A stretch of DNA of 17,411 nucleotides from an uncultured Collinsella sp. (lineage in GTDB: Bacteria > Actinomycetota > Coriobacteriia > Coriobacteriales > Coriobacteriaceae). The stretch lies in the NCBI GenBank assembly GCA_934655755.1, contig CAKUHA010000023.1, positions 1 to 17,411 on the forward strand, read 5' to 3'. Both the position numbers and the translations under genes were made by a program. Positions 6,356 through 14,468 of the stretch are shown here, one piece after another; position 1 is the first letter of the stretch; every line of letters starts with the position of its first letter. Below the pieces are notes generated by a model, which had not been told where the DNA came from, ran no database searches, and saw nothing but the letters and a program-made list of their open reading frames with translations.

Positions 6356-6442
6356 CATATCTACTCGACCACCTCGGCTGGCGGGATGTCCCATTAAGCT
6401 CGCGGGCGATGCCCGTTTGCACCGGCTGTCTCTGGCAGCGGA
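6356..6442 (-). ncRNA. Ribosomal protein L10 leader (autoregulatory mRNA element)
   Basis: On the minus strand the leader reads CCAGAGACAGCCGGTGC, then TTAATGGGAC, then CCAGCCGAGGTGG. These match the conserved core of the L10 leader family, in which the L10-(L12) complex binds a kink-turn structure in the rplJL mRNA. The predicted transcript begins near 6456, passes this element, reaches the attenuator at 6312-6348, and then the rplJ ribosome binding site. The expected outcome is that excess L10-L12 favours termination. The mechanism is inferred from the family; the motif and terminator are visible. Confidence 0.8.
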
Positions 6443-6462
6443 TTCGTGCGTGAACCGAAAGT

Positions 6463-6491
6463 ATTATGGCGGGGACCCCGGCGTCGGTCAA
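6463..6491 (-). promoter_or_regulatory. rplJ-rplL promoter
   Basis: TTGACC (6486-6491 on the minus strand), 17 bases, then CATAAT (6463-6468). Each box matches the sigma-70 consensus in five of six positions and the spacing is ideal. The predicted start near 6456 lies just before the L10 leader. Confidence 0.8.
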
Positions 6492-6712
6492 CGGAAAACC
6501 GGGCTGCACACAATTCCACCATCCGGCACGCGCCGCCGAAGGCCAGGCGCAAGGTTTTCGCTCGGTCAAGTCCTGGCTCGCACGAAGAGCACATTAAGTG
6601 CTCTTCGGCTCGTGCGGAATCTACGAAAACCTTGCGCCTGGCCTTCGGCGGCGCGTGCCTGCGTTGACTTTGGGCAGCCCGGGTTTTCGTTGGCTGACGC
6701 CCCACTCATAAT
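6463..6712. repeat. Long imperfect palindrome covering the rplJ promoter
   Basis: Two inverted copies of a roughly 125-bp sequence. The core arms 6525-6560 and 6624-6659 are perfect complements over 36 bp. The centre is GAAGAGCAC (6584-6592), ATTAA, GTGCTCTTC (6598-6606). Outside the core the arms are recognisable but diverged with small gaps, out to ATTATG (6463) and CATAAT (6707-6712). The left arm carries the functional rplJ promoter; the right arm has a decayed copy with the boxes TTGGCT and CATAAT only 11 bases apart. No coding frame here looks real. Together with the leader it fills the 504-base gap between rplJ and the aminotransferase gene. Confidence 0.85.
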
Positions 6713-6750
6713 GCTTGGGTCGGTGGGCTGATGTGTTGCATCCCGTTGGG

Positions 6751-7887
6751 CTACAAGGTTGAAACGAAGGTGGACAGGCGGTGGAGACCTTCGTCCAAAT
6801 CTTTGTCGGAGACGCAGTAGCTGAGACGGATGTGGCCTTCGGTGCCGAAACAGTCGCCCGGGACTAGGGCTACGTTTGCCTCTTTGATGGCTTTGATGCA
6901 GAAATCTTCGCTTGTTAGGCTGTACTGTTTGATGCTGGGGAAGGCGTAGAAAGCGCCGGCTGGTTCCACTACGTCGAGGCCCATAGCGTTTAAGGCTGCG
7001 AGCACGCATTCGCGGCGGGCTCGGTAGACATTGAGCATGGGAGTTGGGTCGACGGTCAGGGCTCGGGCCGCGGCGTCCATCTCAAAGGAGACGGCGCTCG
7101 ATACTAGGTATTGGTGGGCCTTTGCGATCTCGGCGATAACGGGGGCTGCAGCTGCGAGCCAGCCCAAGCGCCAGCCGGTCATGGCCCAGGGCTTGGAGAA
7201 GCTCTCGATGACCACCGTCTGCTCGCGTAGCTCCGGGTGGCGCTGGGCAAATCGCTCGTAGCCGTCCACGTAGACCAGACGGTTGTACACGTCGTCGCAG
7301 ACCACGTAGATGCCTGCCTGCTCCGCCACGTGTGCCACGGCGTCGAGCGATGCCGCGTCGAGGATGCAGCCCGTGGGATTGTTGGGCGAGCAGATGACGA
7401 TGGCTTTGGTCGCCGGCGTCACGCAAGCACGAAGTGCGTCCTCGTCAATCTGGAATTGCGCAGGCTCCGTATCCAAAAAGACCGCTTTGGCGTGGTTGGC
7501 CACGACGATGCTCTCGTACAGGCCAAAGGCCGGCGTGGGGATAATGACCTCATCGCCGGGGTTGAGCATAGCCATGAATGTTGCCGACAGGGCCTCGGTC
7601 GCGCCGTCGGTCAGGATGACCTCGTCGGCCGAAAACGCCAGGCCCGCGTCCCCCATGTAGGCAGACAGCGCCTCGCGCAGGGCGGGACGACCGTTGTTGG
7701 GCGGATAGTGCGTGTCGCCGCGGCCCAACGAAGCGGTCACCTCGGCGCTAACCACATCGGGCGTGGGAAAATCGGGCTCGCCGAGCGCGAGCGCAATGCA
7801 TCCCGGGTGCTGGGCAGCGAGCACGTTAATCCGACGGATGCCGGAGGGCTTAAGCGTGGCAAGCGAGGTATTCATGGGCAGACGCAT
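6751..7887 (-). CDS. PLP-dependent aminotransferase, class I/II (aspartate aminotransferase-like)
   Basis: 378 residues, start ATG 7887 with AAAGGA 5 bases upstream. A cytoplasmic fold-type I enzyme that moves an amino group between an amino acid and a 2-oxoacid through pyridoxal phosphate. Visible signatures are LGEPDFPTP (36-43), YPPNNGRPALREA, DGATEA (94-99) for phosphate binding, SPNNPTG (167-173) with Asn170, the DDVY motif with Asp198 and Tyr201, SFSKPWAMTGWRLGW with the cofactor lysine Lys232, and the substrate-carboxylate Arg354 in RLSY. These place it in the aspartate/aromatic/alanine group close to the AspC-like and PatA families; substrate cannot be fixed from sequence. It stands alone between a divergent gene and the rplJ palindrome, and I see no T-tailed terminator behind it. 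Confidence 0.92.
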   Translation of the reverse strand: MRLPMNTSLATLKPSGIRRINVLAAQHPGCIALALGEPDFPTPDVVSAEVTASLGRGDTHYPPNNGRPALREALSAYMGDAGLAFSADEVILTDGATEALSATFMAMLNPGDEVIIPTPAFGLYESIVVANHAKAVFLDTEPAQFQIDEDALRACVTPATKAIVICSPNNPTGCILDAASLDAVAHVAEQAGIYVVCDDVYNRLVYVDGYERFAQRHPELREQTVVIESFSKPWAMTGWRLGWLAAAAPVIAEIAKAHQYLVSSAVSFEMDAAARALTVDPTPMLNVYRARRECVLAALNAMGLDVVEPAGAFYAFPSIKQYSLTSEDFCIKAIKEANVALVPGDCFGTEGHIRLSYCVSDKDLDEGLHRLSTFVSTL

Positions 7888-7980
7888 GGCATTCCTTTCG
7901 TAAGGGTTGCACTAGGATAGCGCGGTGGGGCGCCGTCAGACGGTGTAACCTAAACGGAAACCAACCGGAAAGGAGGCGGT

Positions 7981-8640
7981 ATGGAGACGATCGCGCGCGG
8001 CGATGTACCAAAAACGTTGCAGACCATTGCGTATATCAGCATTCCCAATAGCGCCGATCTTGAGTTTTTGCTCTGGGACCTGCAGGATGCCATCGCGGCC
8101 TATGCTCAGCTTTCCGGCACCGCGCTCCCCCGCCCGATCGATTTGGAAGCGGATGATGCCGGTGCAGTCGATGGAATGGTGCTCGCTGTTGACGATGCAT
8201 TTGATGATGAGGCCATGATCGCTGTCGAGCAGATACTCGATCGCCTTGGGAATACAGAGACACGCATCTATGTCGTCGTCCAGGCCGCGTCCAAAAACAA
8301 CAAGCAGGCGGACGAAGTCCTCGACCGCCTGTACCGGGCATGCATTCTACGTGACCTGCCATGGTGCGACGGCGTTGTCATCTGTGCCGGCAGCGGCATC
8401 GCAGCGCTTCGCCACTTCCCGCGTATGGGCCTCTTGCGTCGGCCATTTTCGGAAGCGATGGATAAGCTTGTGGGCGCTGTGCGCATGGGCTGTTCCATTG
8501 AGCATGCGCAGCTGCTTGGCGGTGGCAATGCCGGTAGCGCCGATGCCGACGGCATGGTGCGCGCCAGGCCCGCCGTGCCCGCACCAATCTGGCGCGCCAT
8601 CATCAAACGCCTCGGCGCCCATGTTCAATCAAGGATCTAG
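7981..8640 (+). CDS. Conserved-looking protein of unknown function, possible flavodoxin-like fold
   Basis: 219 residues, ATG 7981 with GGAGG 6 bases upstream. I do not recognise a named family. There is no signal peptide or membrane segment, so it is probably cytoplasmic. The N-terminal half is acidic (EADDAGAVDGMVLAVDDAF). The segment RIYVVVQAASKN (95-106), the following helix EVLDRLYRACILRDLPWCDGV and the turn VICAGSGI (133-140) form a strand-helix-strand pattern that recalls the C-terminal half of NAD(P)H-dependent FMN reductases and iron-sulfur flavoproteins. No cofactor motif is clear, so the resemblance is tentative. It is transcribed divergently from the aminotransferase (93-base gap) and its stop is one base from the stop of the convergent glycosylase gene. 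Confidence 0.75.
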   Translation: METIARGDVPKTLQTIAYISIPNSADLEFLLWDLQDAIAAYAQLSGTALPRPIDLEADDAGAVDGMVLAVDDAFDDEAMIAVEQILDRLGNTETRIYVVVQAASKNNKQADEVLDRLYRACILRDLPWCDGVVICAGSGIAALRHFPRMGLLRRPFSEAMDKLVGAVRMGCSIEHAQLLGGGNAGSADADGMVRARPAVPAPIWRAIIKRLGAHVQSRI

Positions 8641-8641
8641 A

Positions 8642-9205
8642 CTACCGTACGATCCAGTCAACGGCTTCGTGCCAACGCTCAACAAGACGTTCCAGACGCC
8701 AAGCCGCGTTAGCGGGACTAGTTGACGGCAATACAACAGCGGACAGGCCTGTCCGCTCCTGTAGATAGCGCTTATAGAGGCGCCCCGCCGTACCTCCATT
8801 ACACACCACCAGCTCAATAGGCGCATTGCCCGTAATGCGCTCGATATCTGCCGGAACGACGTTTTTGATGCTCGCGTCACTCGAGCCCTTAATGTCGCAG
8901 CCCTCAATCACATCCCACAGGGCTACGCCGCCGTTCAGCAGCATGGATCGCTTGGCGGCAATCGAGGCGTCGAGCGTCGCAGGCTCGCTGCCTGCCAAAG
9001 GGTCGCCCTCGTTGGGCGGCACGGGCACACCGAGACACGCGGCCATCACGCGCCAAAAGCGATTCTGAAGGTTGCCGTAATAAAAGGCATTGGCGCGCGA
9101 AAGCACCGAGGGAAACGACCCGAGCACCAAAACGCGCGAGTGCTGGTCGAACACGGGCTCAAACCCATGCTCAATATGTTGATAGCCCACGTCGGACGCA
9201 GCCAT
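8642..9205 (-). CDS. DNA-deoxyinosine glycosylase (uracil-DNA glycosylase superfamily, family 6)
   Basis: 187 residues. Removes deaminated bases, chiefly hypoxanthine from deoxyinosine in DNA, starting base excision repair. Signatures of the hypoxanthine-DNA glycosylase group are LGSFPS (28-33), FYYGNLQNRFWRVM (41-54) containing the polar residues expected at the active site, ALWDVIEGCDIKGSSDASI (95-113), VVCNGGTAG, and LPSTSPAN (159-166), the late motif that contacts DNA. Start ATG 9205 lies three bases after the stop of the glycosidase gene, so the two are almost certainly cotranscribed with translational coupling. I see no promoter of its own. The convergent plus-strand gene ends one base away, leaving no room for a terminator. 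Assignment is good; the exact base preference is inferred from the family. Confidence 0.88.
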   Translation of the reverse strand: MAASDVGYQHIEHGFEPVFDQHSRVLVLGSFPSVLSRANAFYYGNLQNRFWRVMAACLGVPVPPNEGDPLAGSEPATLDASIAAKRSMLLNGGVALWDVIEGCDIKGSSDASIKNVVPADIERITGNAPIELVVCNGGTAGRLYKRYLQERTGLSAVVLPSTSPANAAWRLERLVERWHEAVDWIVR

Positions 9206-9208
9206 GGC

Positions 9209-10585
9209 CTAGGCCCTCAACAGATAGCGCACCTCGTAGGGCGCAAGCTCAAGGGAGCCCGCCAGCTCGACCGTGGGCACGCCGTCGCCAAGCAGGTCGA
9301 CGAAGGAGCCGTTGAGTTCGCCGGCTCCAAAGGTATAGGGCTCGTTCACGGCATTGACCGCCACGAGCACCGTCGCGGCGTCGCAGGCGCGCTCGAACAG
9401 CAGCTGCTTGTTCTGGATCACCACGTTGCGGTACGCGCCGTAGTTGAGAGCGCGTGCCGCCGCATCGTCTGTCGAGCGCAAGTGCGTGAGCTGCTTGATG
9501 AAGGCCGTCAGCTCGTTGGGCGCAGGCCCATCGAGCGCAGGGCGCAGCGCCCAGTCGCCATCGGGGCCGCCCTTTTCGCCGGCAATTCCCCACTCGCTGC
9601 CATAGTAGACGCACGGGATGCCCGGCATGCCAAAGAGCATGCCGTAGGCGGGACGCAGGCACGACTTGTCGGTAAGGATGCTCGCCAGGCGCGGCACATC
9701 GTGGTTGTCGACAAACGACAGCAGGTGTTTGCCGCGGTAGATGCACCACGGGTCGCCGCCAAACTGGCGATGCAGCGAGTGGGCAATCTCGAACATGTTG
9801 ACCGAGTTAAAGCTGGAGTACAGGCCCTTGTAGCACTCGTAGTTGGTGCAGGAGTCGAGCATCTCGTCGTTGACGATCTGGTTGTAGTCGCCGTGGAGCG
9901 TCTCGCCGATCAGCACAAAGTCGGGCTTGAGCTCACGGGTAAAGGAGTGTAGGCGGCGCATAAAGTCGCGGTCGAGCATATAGGCAACGTCCAGGCGCAG
10001 ACCGTCGACGCCAAAGACGTCGGCCCAACGGCGCACGGACTCGAGCAGGTAATCGACCACAGCGGGATTTTGCAGATTGAGCTTCACGAGCTCAAAATGG
10101 CCTTCCCAGCCCTCGTACCAAAAGCCGTCGCCATAGCAGGAGTCGCCGTCAAAGCTAATGTGGAACCAGTCCTTGTAGGGCGAGTCCCACTTGCGCTCCT
10201 GCACATCGCGGAAGGCCCAAAAGCCACGGCCCACATGGTTAAAGACGGCATCGAGCACCACGCGAATGCCATGGGCATGCAGTGTCTCGCACACGGCGGC
10301 AAAATCGGCATCCCCGCCCAGGCGACGGTCGAGATGGCGCAGGCTGCGCGTATCGTAGCCGTGGCTATCAGACTCGAGCGGCGGGTTGATGAGCACGGCG
10401 CCGACGCCGAGTTCCTGCAGGTAATCGGCCCATTGGGCGATTTTCATGATGGGGGCATCGGGGTTGGGCGCGGCGTTGGCAGCCTGGGCGAGTTCATCAT
10501 CGGCAACGGGTGCGGCGTTCTCGCGCGGAGCTCCACAAAAGCCCAGCGGATAGATTTGATAGAACGTCGTCTCGTATGCCCACAT
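9209..10585 (-). CDS. GH13 alpha-glycosidase (alpha-amylase/cyclomaltodextrinase type)
   Basis: 458 residues. A cytoplasmic (no signal peptide) alpha-glucan hydrolase of glycoside hydrolase family 13, likely acting on maltodextrins. The four conserved regions are present: DAVFNHVG (112-119), GLRLDVA (195-201) with nucleophile Asp199, GETLHGD (227-233) with acid/base Glu228, and FVDNHDVPR (291-299) with Asp296. The N-terminus (WAYETTFYQIYPLGFCG) begins almost directly with the TIM barrel, and a short beta domain ends the protein. There is no N-terminal dimerisation module as in classical neopullulanases, so it resembles the shorter maltodextrin-degrading group. Start ATG 10585 has GGGAGG 5 bases upstream. 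It is first in a unit with the deoxyinosine glycosylase gene. Exact substrate is not decided by sequence. Confidence 0.92.
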   Translation of the reverse strand: MWAYETTFYQIYPLGFCGAPRENAAPVADDELAQAANAAPNPDAPIMKIAQWADYLQELGVGAVLINPPLESDSHGYDTRSLRHLDRRLGGDADFAAVCETLHAHGIRVVLDAVFNHVGRGFWAFRDVQERKWDSPYKDWFHISFDGDSCYGDGFWYEGWEGHFELVKLNLQNPAVVDYLLESVRRWADVFGVDGLRLDVAYMLDRDFMRRLHSFTRELKPDFVLIGETLHGDYNQIVNDEMLDSCTNYECYKGLYSSFNSVNMFEIAHSLHRQFGGDPWCIYRGKHLLSFVDNHDVPRLASILTDKSCLRPAYGMLFGMPGIPCVYYGSEWGIAGEKGGPDGDWALRPALDGPAPNELTAFIKQLTHLRSTDDAAARALNYGAYRNVVIQNKQLLFERACDAATVLVAVNAVNEPYTFGAGELNGSFVDLLGDGVPTVELAGSLELAPYEVRYLLRA

Positions 10586-10620
10586 AGCAACCTCCCGGTA
10601 AGCTCAACACAACGACATCC

Positions 10621-10626
10621 ATTGTA
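10621..10626 (-). promoter_or_regulatory. Candidate -10 box for the GH13 gene
   Basis: TACAAT on the minus strand, 36 bases before the start codon. No good -35 box stands at the normal distance, so this is weak. Confidence 0.3.
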
Positions 10627-10656
10627 TGCCCAGCTTACATCCTCTTCCCCAAAATA

Positions 10657-10723
10657 AGTTGCGGTGGAATAGTTCCTGTCCGGGCCTTCAGAGGCCTTAA
10701 ACGGGAACTATTCCACCGCAACT
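10657..10723. repeat. 67-bp palindromic element with 20-bp perfect arms
   Basis: AGTTGCGGTGGAATAGTTCC (10657-10676) and its exact complement (10704-10723) enclose a second hairpin GGCCT-TCAG-AGGCC (10683-10696). On the minus strand it follows the MFS stop by 15 bases and is trailed by TTATTTTGG, so it may also serve as that gene's terminator. The long arms and the nested stem look more like an interspersed repeat than an ordinary terminator. Confidence 0.82.
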
Positions 10724-10738
10724 GATGAGGGGATGTGG

Positions 10739-11935
10739 CTAGGCGACGGGCTTGGCGCGGCGGATGGCTGGGAACAGTACGGTGATGGCGAGGATGACGC
10801 CCACGACGGTAATCGCCCCGCCCACGAAGCCGATCCAGGCGATACCGGGACCCGAAACCACGGCGCCGCCGATCGCGGTGCCCGTGCCGATACCCAAATT
10901 GAACAGGCCCGAGAAGATCGACATGGCGACGGCCGACGAATCCGCCGGCGTGTACTTGATGAGCTCGGCCTGAAACGCCACGTTAAAGGCCGTGGAGCAG
11001 CAGCCCCATAGCGCGCAGACAGCAAGCACCGCCGCGAGCGACGATGCGACCGGACCCATGAGCAGCAGAGCCACCGGCACGCCGGAGAGCGTGATAGCCA
11101 AGAACGAGAAGCGATGTCCGTCGAACAAGCGACCGAACAGCCAGCTGCCCACCAGGCCGGAGCAGCCAAACGCCGTCAGCGTCATGGTGATGGCGCCCGC
11201 ATCGACGTGCGCGACCTGCGCCAGGAAGGGCTCGATATAGCTATAGCCCGCGTAATAGCCGGTCGCCATGAACACCGTAACGGCGTAGAGCGCGATCAGG
11301 AACGGGTTCTTGAGCAGCACGGGCAGCTGTTTGACGGTAAAGCGCTCGCCCGCCGGCATAGCCGGGAACACCGCGGCTTGGTACACCACCGCGGCGGCAG
11401 AGAAGGCACCGACCACGGCAAACGTCATGCGCCAGCCCACGGCCAGGCCAATGGCGCGACCGAGGGGCAGGCCAAAGATCTGCGCGATGGACGAGCCCGT
11501 AGCGATCATGCTGATGGCGAGCGCGCCGTGGCGCGTGTCGACGAGGCGCGAGGCCATAATCGATGCGACTGACCAGAATACGGCATGTGCGCAAGCGACC
11601 ACCAGGCGCGCGCAGACCAGGATGGGATAAGTCGACGCCACAGCGGACAGAAACTGGCCCAGCGAAAACACGGCCAAAACGCCCAGCAGCATCCGCTTGA
11701 ACTCAAAACGCGAGGCAAACACCATGAGCGGCAGTGACAGCAGCATGACACCCCAAGCATAAACCGAGATCATGATGCCCGCCTGAGCCTCGGTGAGCGA
11801 GAACGACGCGGCGATATCAGTCAAAAGGCCGATGGGCATGAACTCCGACGTGTTGAACACGAACGCGCAACAGGCGAGCCCGATAAGCGGGAGCCACTGT
11901 TTGACTGAAATGCCATCTTGTCTTGCCTGAGCCAT
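10739..11935 (-). CDS. MFS transporter, drug/sugar efflux type (SotB-like)
   Basis: 398 residues with about 12 hydrophobic membrane segments, the normal size for the DHA1 group of proton-driven exporters. The first segments, FNTSEFMPIGLLTDIAASF then GIMISVYAWGVMLLSLPLM, and later FWSVASIMASRL, IATGSSIAQIFGLPLGR and GYSYIEPFLAQVA, run closely parallel to the E. coli sugar exporter SotB/YdeA as I recall it. It probably exports sugars or small drugs across the cytoplasmic membrane; substrate is not known. Start ATG 11935 has GAGAGG 7 bases upstream. It lies behind feoB on the same strand but a hairpin and a promoter separate them, so it is probably its own unit. Confidence 0.9.
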   Translation of the reverse strand: MAQARQDGISVKQWLPLIGLACCAFVFNTSEFMPIGLLTDIAASFSLTEAQAGIMISVYAWGVMLLSLPLMVFASRFEFKRMLLGVLAVFSLGQFLSAVASTYPILVCARLVVACAHAVFWSVASIMASRLVDTRHGALAISMIATGSSIAQIFGLPLGRAIGLAVGWRMTFAVVGAFSAAAVVYQAAVFPAMPAGERFTVKQLPVLLKNPFLIALYAVTVFMATGYYAGYSYIEPFLAQVAHVDAGAITMTLTAFGCSGLVGSWLFGRLFDGHRFSFLAITLSGVPVALLLMGPVASSLAAVLAVCALWGCCSTAFNVAFQAELIKYTPADSSAVAMSIFSGLFNLGIGTGTAIGGAVVSGPGIAWIGFVGGAITVVGVILAITVLFPAIRRAKPVA

Positions 11936-11970
11936 GTAGAAACCTCTCCGATTGTCTTGAGCGGTGGGCG

Positions 11971-12000
11971 ATTATATAGCAACGGCCCCGCATCCGTCAG
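11971..12000 (-). promoter_or_regulatory. Candidate promoter of the MFS gene
   Basis: Perfect TATAAT (11971-11976 on the minus strand) preceded 18 bases earlier by CTGACG (11995-12000). The -35 box lies in the loop of the hairpin behind feoB, so termination and initiation signals overlap. Confidence 0.5.
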
Positions 12001-12016
12001 TACAGATGCGGGGCCG
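11983..12016 (-). terminator. Hairpin behind feoB, probable terminator
   Basis: CGGCCCCGCATC (11983-11994) pairs perfectly with GATGCGGGGCCG (12005-12016) around a 10-base loop. It lies 42 bases past the feoB stop. The tail on the minus strand is only TTGCTATATAAT, so a proper T tract is missing and termination efficiency is uncertain. Confidence 0.6.
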
Positions 12017-12057
12017 CAATCAACTCAATACACAGAGGTTGCGCCGTCAATAAATAA

Positions 12058-14418
12058 CTAAGCCAACCCCAGCAATATGCCCGCCGAATGCACGACAAAC
12101 GCCACGATCCAGGCGACCGTCACCTGAAACGCGAACACGGCAACGGCATAGCGCGCGCCCAGCTCACTCTTGACGTCGCCGATTGCCGCCACGCAGGGCG
12201 GGTACAGCAGCGTAAAGACCAGAAACACGTAGGCGGTAAACGGCGAAAACATGGTCGACAGTGCCGCGGGCGAGGTTGCACCCAAAAGCACCGTGAGGGT
12301 CGAGATGACGCTCTCCTTGGCTATAAGTCCGGTGACGAGCGCCGTGGATGCACGCCAGTCGCCAAACCCAAGCGGCGTCAGCGCCGGTGCGATAATGCTA
12401 CCCAGACCGGCAAGTAGGCTCTGCGACTGATCGGCGACCACGTTAAAGCGGATATCGAACGTCTGCAGAAACCAGATGACCACCGTAGCGGCAAAGATAA
12501 TGGTAAAGGCCTTGGTAATAAAGTCCTTGGCCTTATCCCATGCCAGCATCACCGTCGTCTTGACGCTCGGCAGGCGGTAGTTGGGAAGCTCCATGATAAA
12601 CGGCACCGGGTCGCCCTTAAATGCCGTGCGGTTAAGCACCAAAGCCGCGATGCAACCGACCGCAATGCCGATCAGATAGAGCGAGACCATGGCGGGAACT
12701 GTCGCCTGCGGGAAAAACGCCCCGCACAGCAGACCGTAGACCGGCAACTTGGCCGAACAGCTCATGAACGGCGTGAGCATGACCGTCATCTTGCGGTCGT
12801 GCTCGGATGGAAGCGTACGGGTCGACATGATAGCCGGCACGGTGCAGCCAAAACCGACGAGCATGGGCACGAAGCTGCGGCCCGACAGGCCAAAGCGACG
12901 CAATACCTTATCCATGACAAAGGCCACGCGCGCCATGTAGCCGGAGTCTTCCAGAATGGAGAGGAACAAGAAGAGCACGACGATAATCGGCAGGAAGGTC
13001 AGCACGCTGCCCACGCCCGTCAGCACGCCGTCGACAGCCAGCGAGCGCACCACGTCGTTGGTTCCGAATGCCTTGAGGCCCGCATCGGCCGAGGCGATGA
13101 TGGCAGCGATGCCGTCCTCCATAAGTCCCTGCAACGCCGCGCCGATCACGCCAAACGTCAGCCAAAAGACGAGGCCCATGATCACCAGGAACGCCGGAAT
13201 GGCTGTGTAACGACCTGTCAGGATGCGGTCAATCTTGACGGAGCGCACATGCTCGCGGCTCTCGTGCGGCTTGACGACGCAACGCCCGCACACGTCGCCG
13301 ATAAAGCCGAAGCGCATGTCGGCCAGCGCAGATAGACGGTCGGTGCCGGCCTCGCCCTCCATCTGGGTAATGATGTGCTCGATGGCATCAAGCTCGTTAC
13401 GGTCCAGGTGAAGTGCCTCGGTTACCAGCTCGTCGCCCTCAACCAGCTTGGTCGCCGCAAAACGCACGGGAATGTGCGCCGTCGCGGCATGGTCCTCGAT
13501 AAGGTTGGCAATGCCGTGGATGCAACGATGCAGTGCACCGCCGTCCGAGCCATCGGGCGCACAGAAGTCCAGGCGACCGGGGCGCTCACGGAACCGCGCC
13601 ACGTGCAAGGCATGATCCACCAGCTCGCCGATACCCTCGTTGCGGGCAGCGCTAATGGGGACAACGGGCACGCCCAACAGGCTCTCGAGCAGGTTGACGT
13701 CCACGGCGCCGCCGTTGGCCGTCACCTCGTCCATCATGTTGAGCGCGATGACCATGGGGCGATCGAGCTCCATAAGCTGCAGCGTCAGGTACAGATTGCG
13801 CTCGATGTTGGTAGCGTCGATGATATCGATGATGGCGTCGGGATGCTCATCCAGGATAAACTGGCGGCTCACGATCTCTTCGCCCGTATACGGCGACAAC
13901 GAATAAATACCGGGCAGGTCGGTAACGCTTGCCTCGGGGTGGTTGCGGATGGTGCCGTCTTTGCGGTCGACCGTCACGCCGGGAAAGTTACCGACATGCT
14001 GGTTGGAGCCCGTCAGCTGGTTGAATAACGTGGTCTTACCGCAGTTTTGGTTGCCGGCGAGAGCAAAGTGCAGCGGCGCGCCCTCGGGCACGGCAGTCTT
14101 TGCCGCGCGGGGCGAATACGTCCCCTCTCCCAGGGCCGGGTGCTCCGTCGTGCCGATTGCGGCGTTAGCGCGCGGACCCGCATCGGTGTCGTGAACACCC
14201 ACGAGCTCGATGCGAGCAGCATCGTCCTTGCGCAGCGTCAACTCGTAGCCACGCAGGCGAATCTCGAGCGGGTCGCCCATAGGAGCATACTTCATCATGG
14301 TGACTTCGGTGCCCGGTGTTAGGCCCATGTCCAAAATATGCTGTCGAAGCGCCTGATCGTCGGATGTCACCGATGCGACAACGGCGTCCTTTCCAATCTC
14401 GAGTGTATCGAGCTTCAC
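12058..14418 (-). CDS. feoB: Ferrous iron transporter, FeoA-FeoB fusion
   Basis: 786 residues. Imports Fe(II) across the cytoplasmic membrane. Residues 1-73 are a FeoA-type SH3-like domain (LDMGLTPGTEVTMMKYAPMG). After a linker to about 115 comes the FeoB G domain: P-loop GNQNCGKT (122-129), switch Thr148 in FPGVTVD, DLPG (167-170) and NMMD (227-230). A helical region then leads to the polytopic membrane part with two gate repeats, VPMLVGFGCTVPAIMSTRTL and MLTPFMSCSAKLPVYGLL, and a later KESVISTL segment. FeoA is usually a separate protein; here it is fused, as in some other bacteria. Start is GTG 14418 with a GGGGGAGG site 9 bases upstream. A palindromic operator and promoter lie just upstream, so iron- or metal-dependent control is likely. 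No feoC follows. Confidence 0.96.
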   Translation of the reverse strand: MKLDTLEIGKDAVVASVTSDDQALRQHILDMGLTPGTEVTMMKYAPMGDPLEIRLRGYELTLRKDDAARIELVGVHDTDAGPRANAAIGTTEHPALGEGTYSPRAAKTAVPEGAPLHFALAGNQNCGKTTLFNQLTGSNQHVGNFPGVTVDRKDGTIRNHPEASVTDLPGIYSLSPYTGEEIVSRQFILDEHPDAIIDIIDATNIERNLYLTLQLMELDRPMVIALNMMDEVTANGGAVDVNLLESLLGVPVVPISAARNEGIGELVDHALHVARFRERPGRLDFCAPDGSDGGALHRCIHGIANLIEDHAATAHIPVRFAATKLVEGDELVTEALHLDRNELDAIEHIITQMEGEAGTDRLSALADMRFGFIGDVCGRCVVKPHESREHVRSVKIDRILTGRYTAIPAFLVIMGLVFWLTFGVIGAALQGLMEDGIAAIIASADAGLKAFGTNDVVRSLAVDGVLTGVGSVLTFLPIIVVLFLFLSILEDSGYMARVAFVMDKVLRRFGLSGRSFVPMLVGFGCTVPAIMSTRTLPSEHDRKMTVMLTPFMSCSAKLPVYGLLCGAFFPQATVPAMVSLYLIGIAVGCIAALVLNRTAFKGDPVPFIMELPNYRLPSVKTTVMLAWDKAKDFITKAFTIIFAATVVIWFLQTFDIRFNVVADQSQSLLAGLGSIIAPALTPLGFGDWRASTALVTGLIAKESVISTLTVLLGATSPAALSTMFSPFTAYVFLVFTLLYPPCVAAIGDVKSELGARYAVAVFAFQVTVAWIVAFVVHSAGILLGLA

Positions 14419-14468
14419 GTCCGTGTTCCTCCCCCGGCGCCCACAGGGCGTTGCATTTTGTTTATCTT

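Noticed and set aside
6394..6731. Similar peptides encoded by both arms of the long palindrome (RKPCAWPSAARA in each)
   Set aside because: The similarity follows from the inverted DNA copies themselves; there are no proper starts, and the left one overlaps the rplJ promoter.
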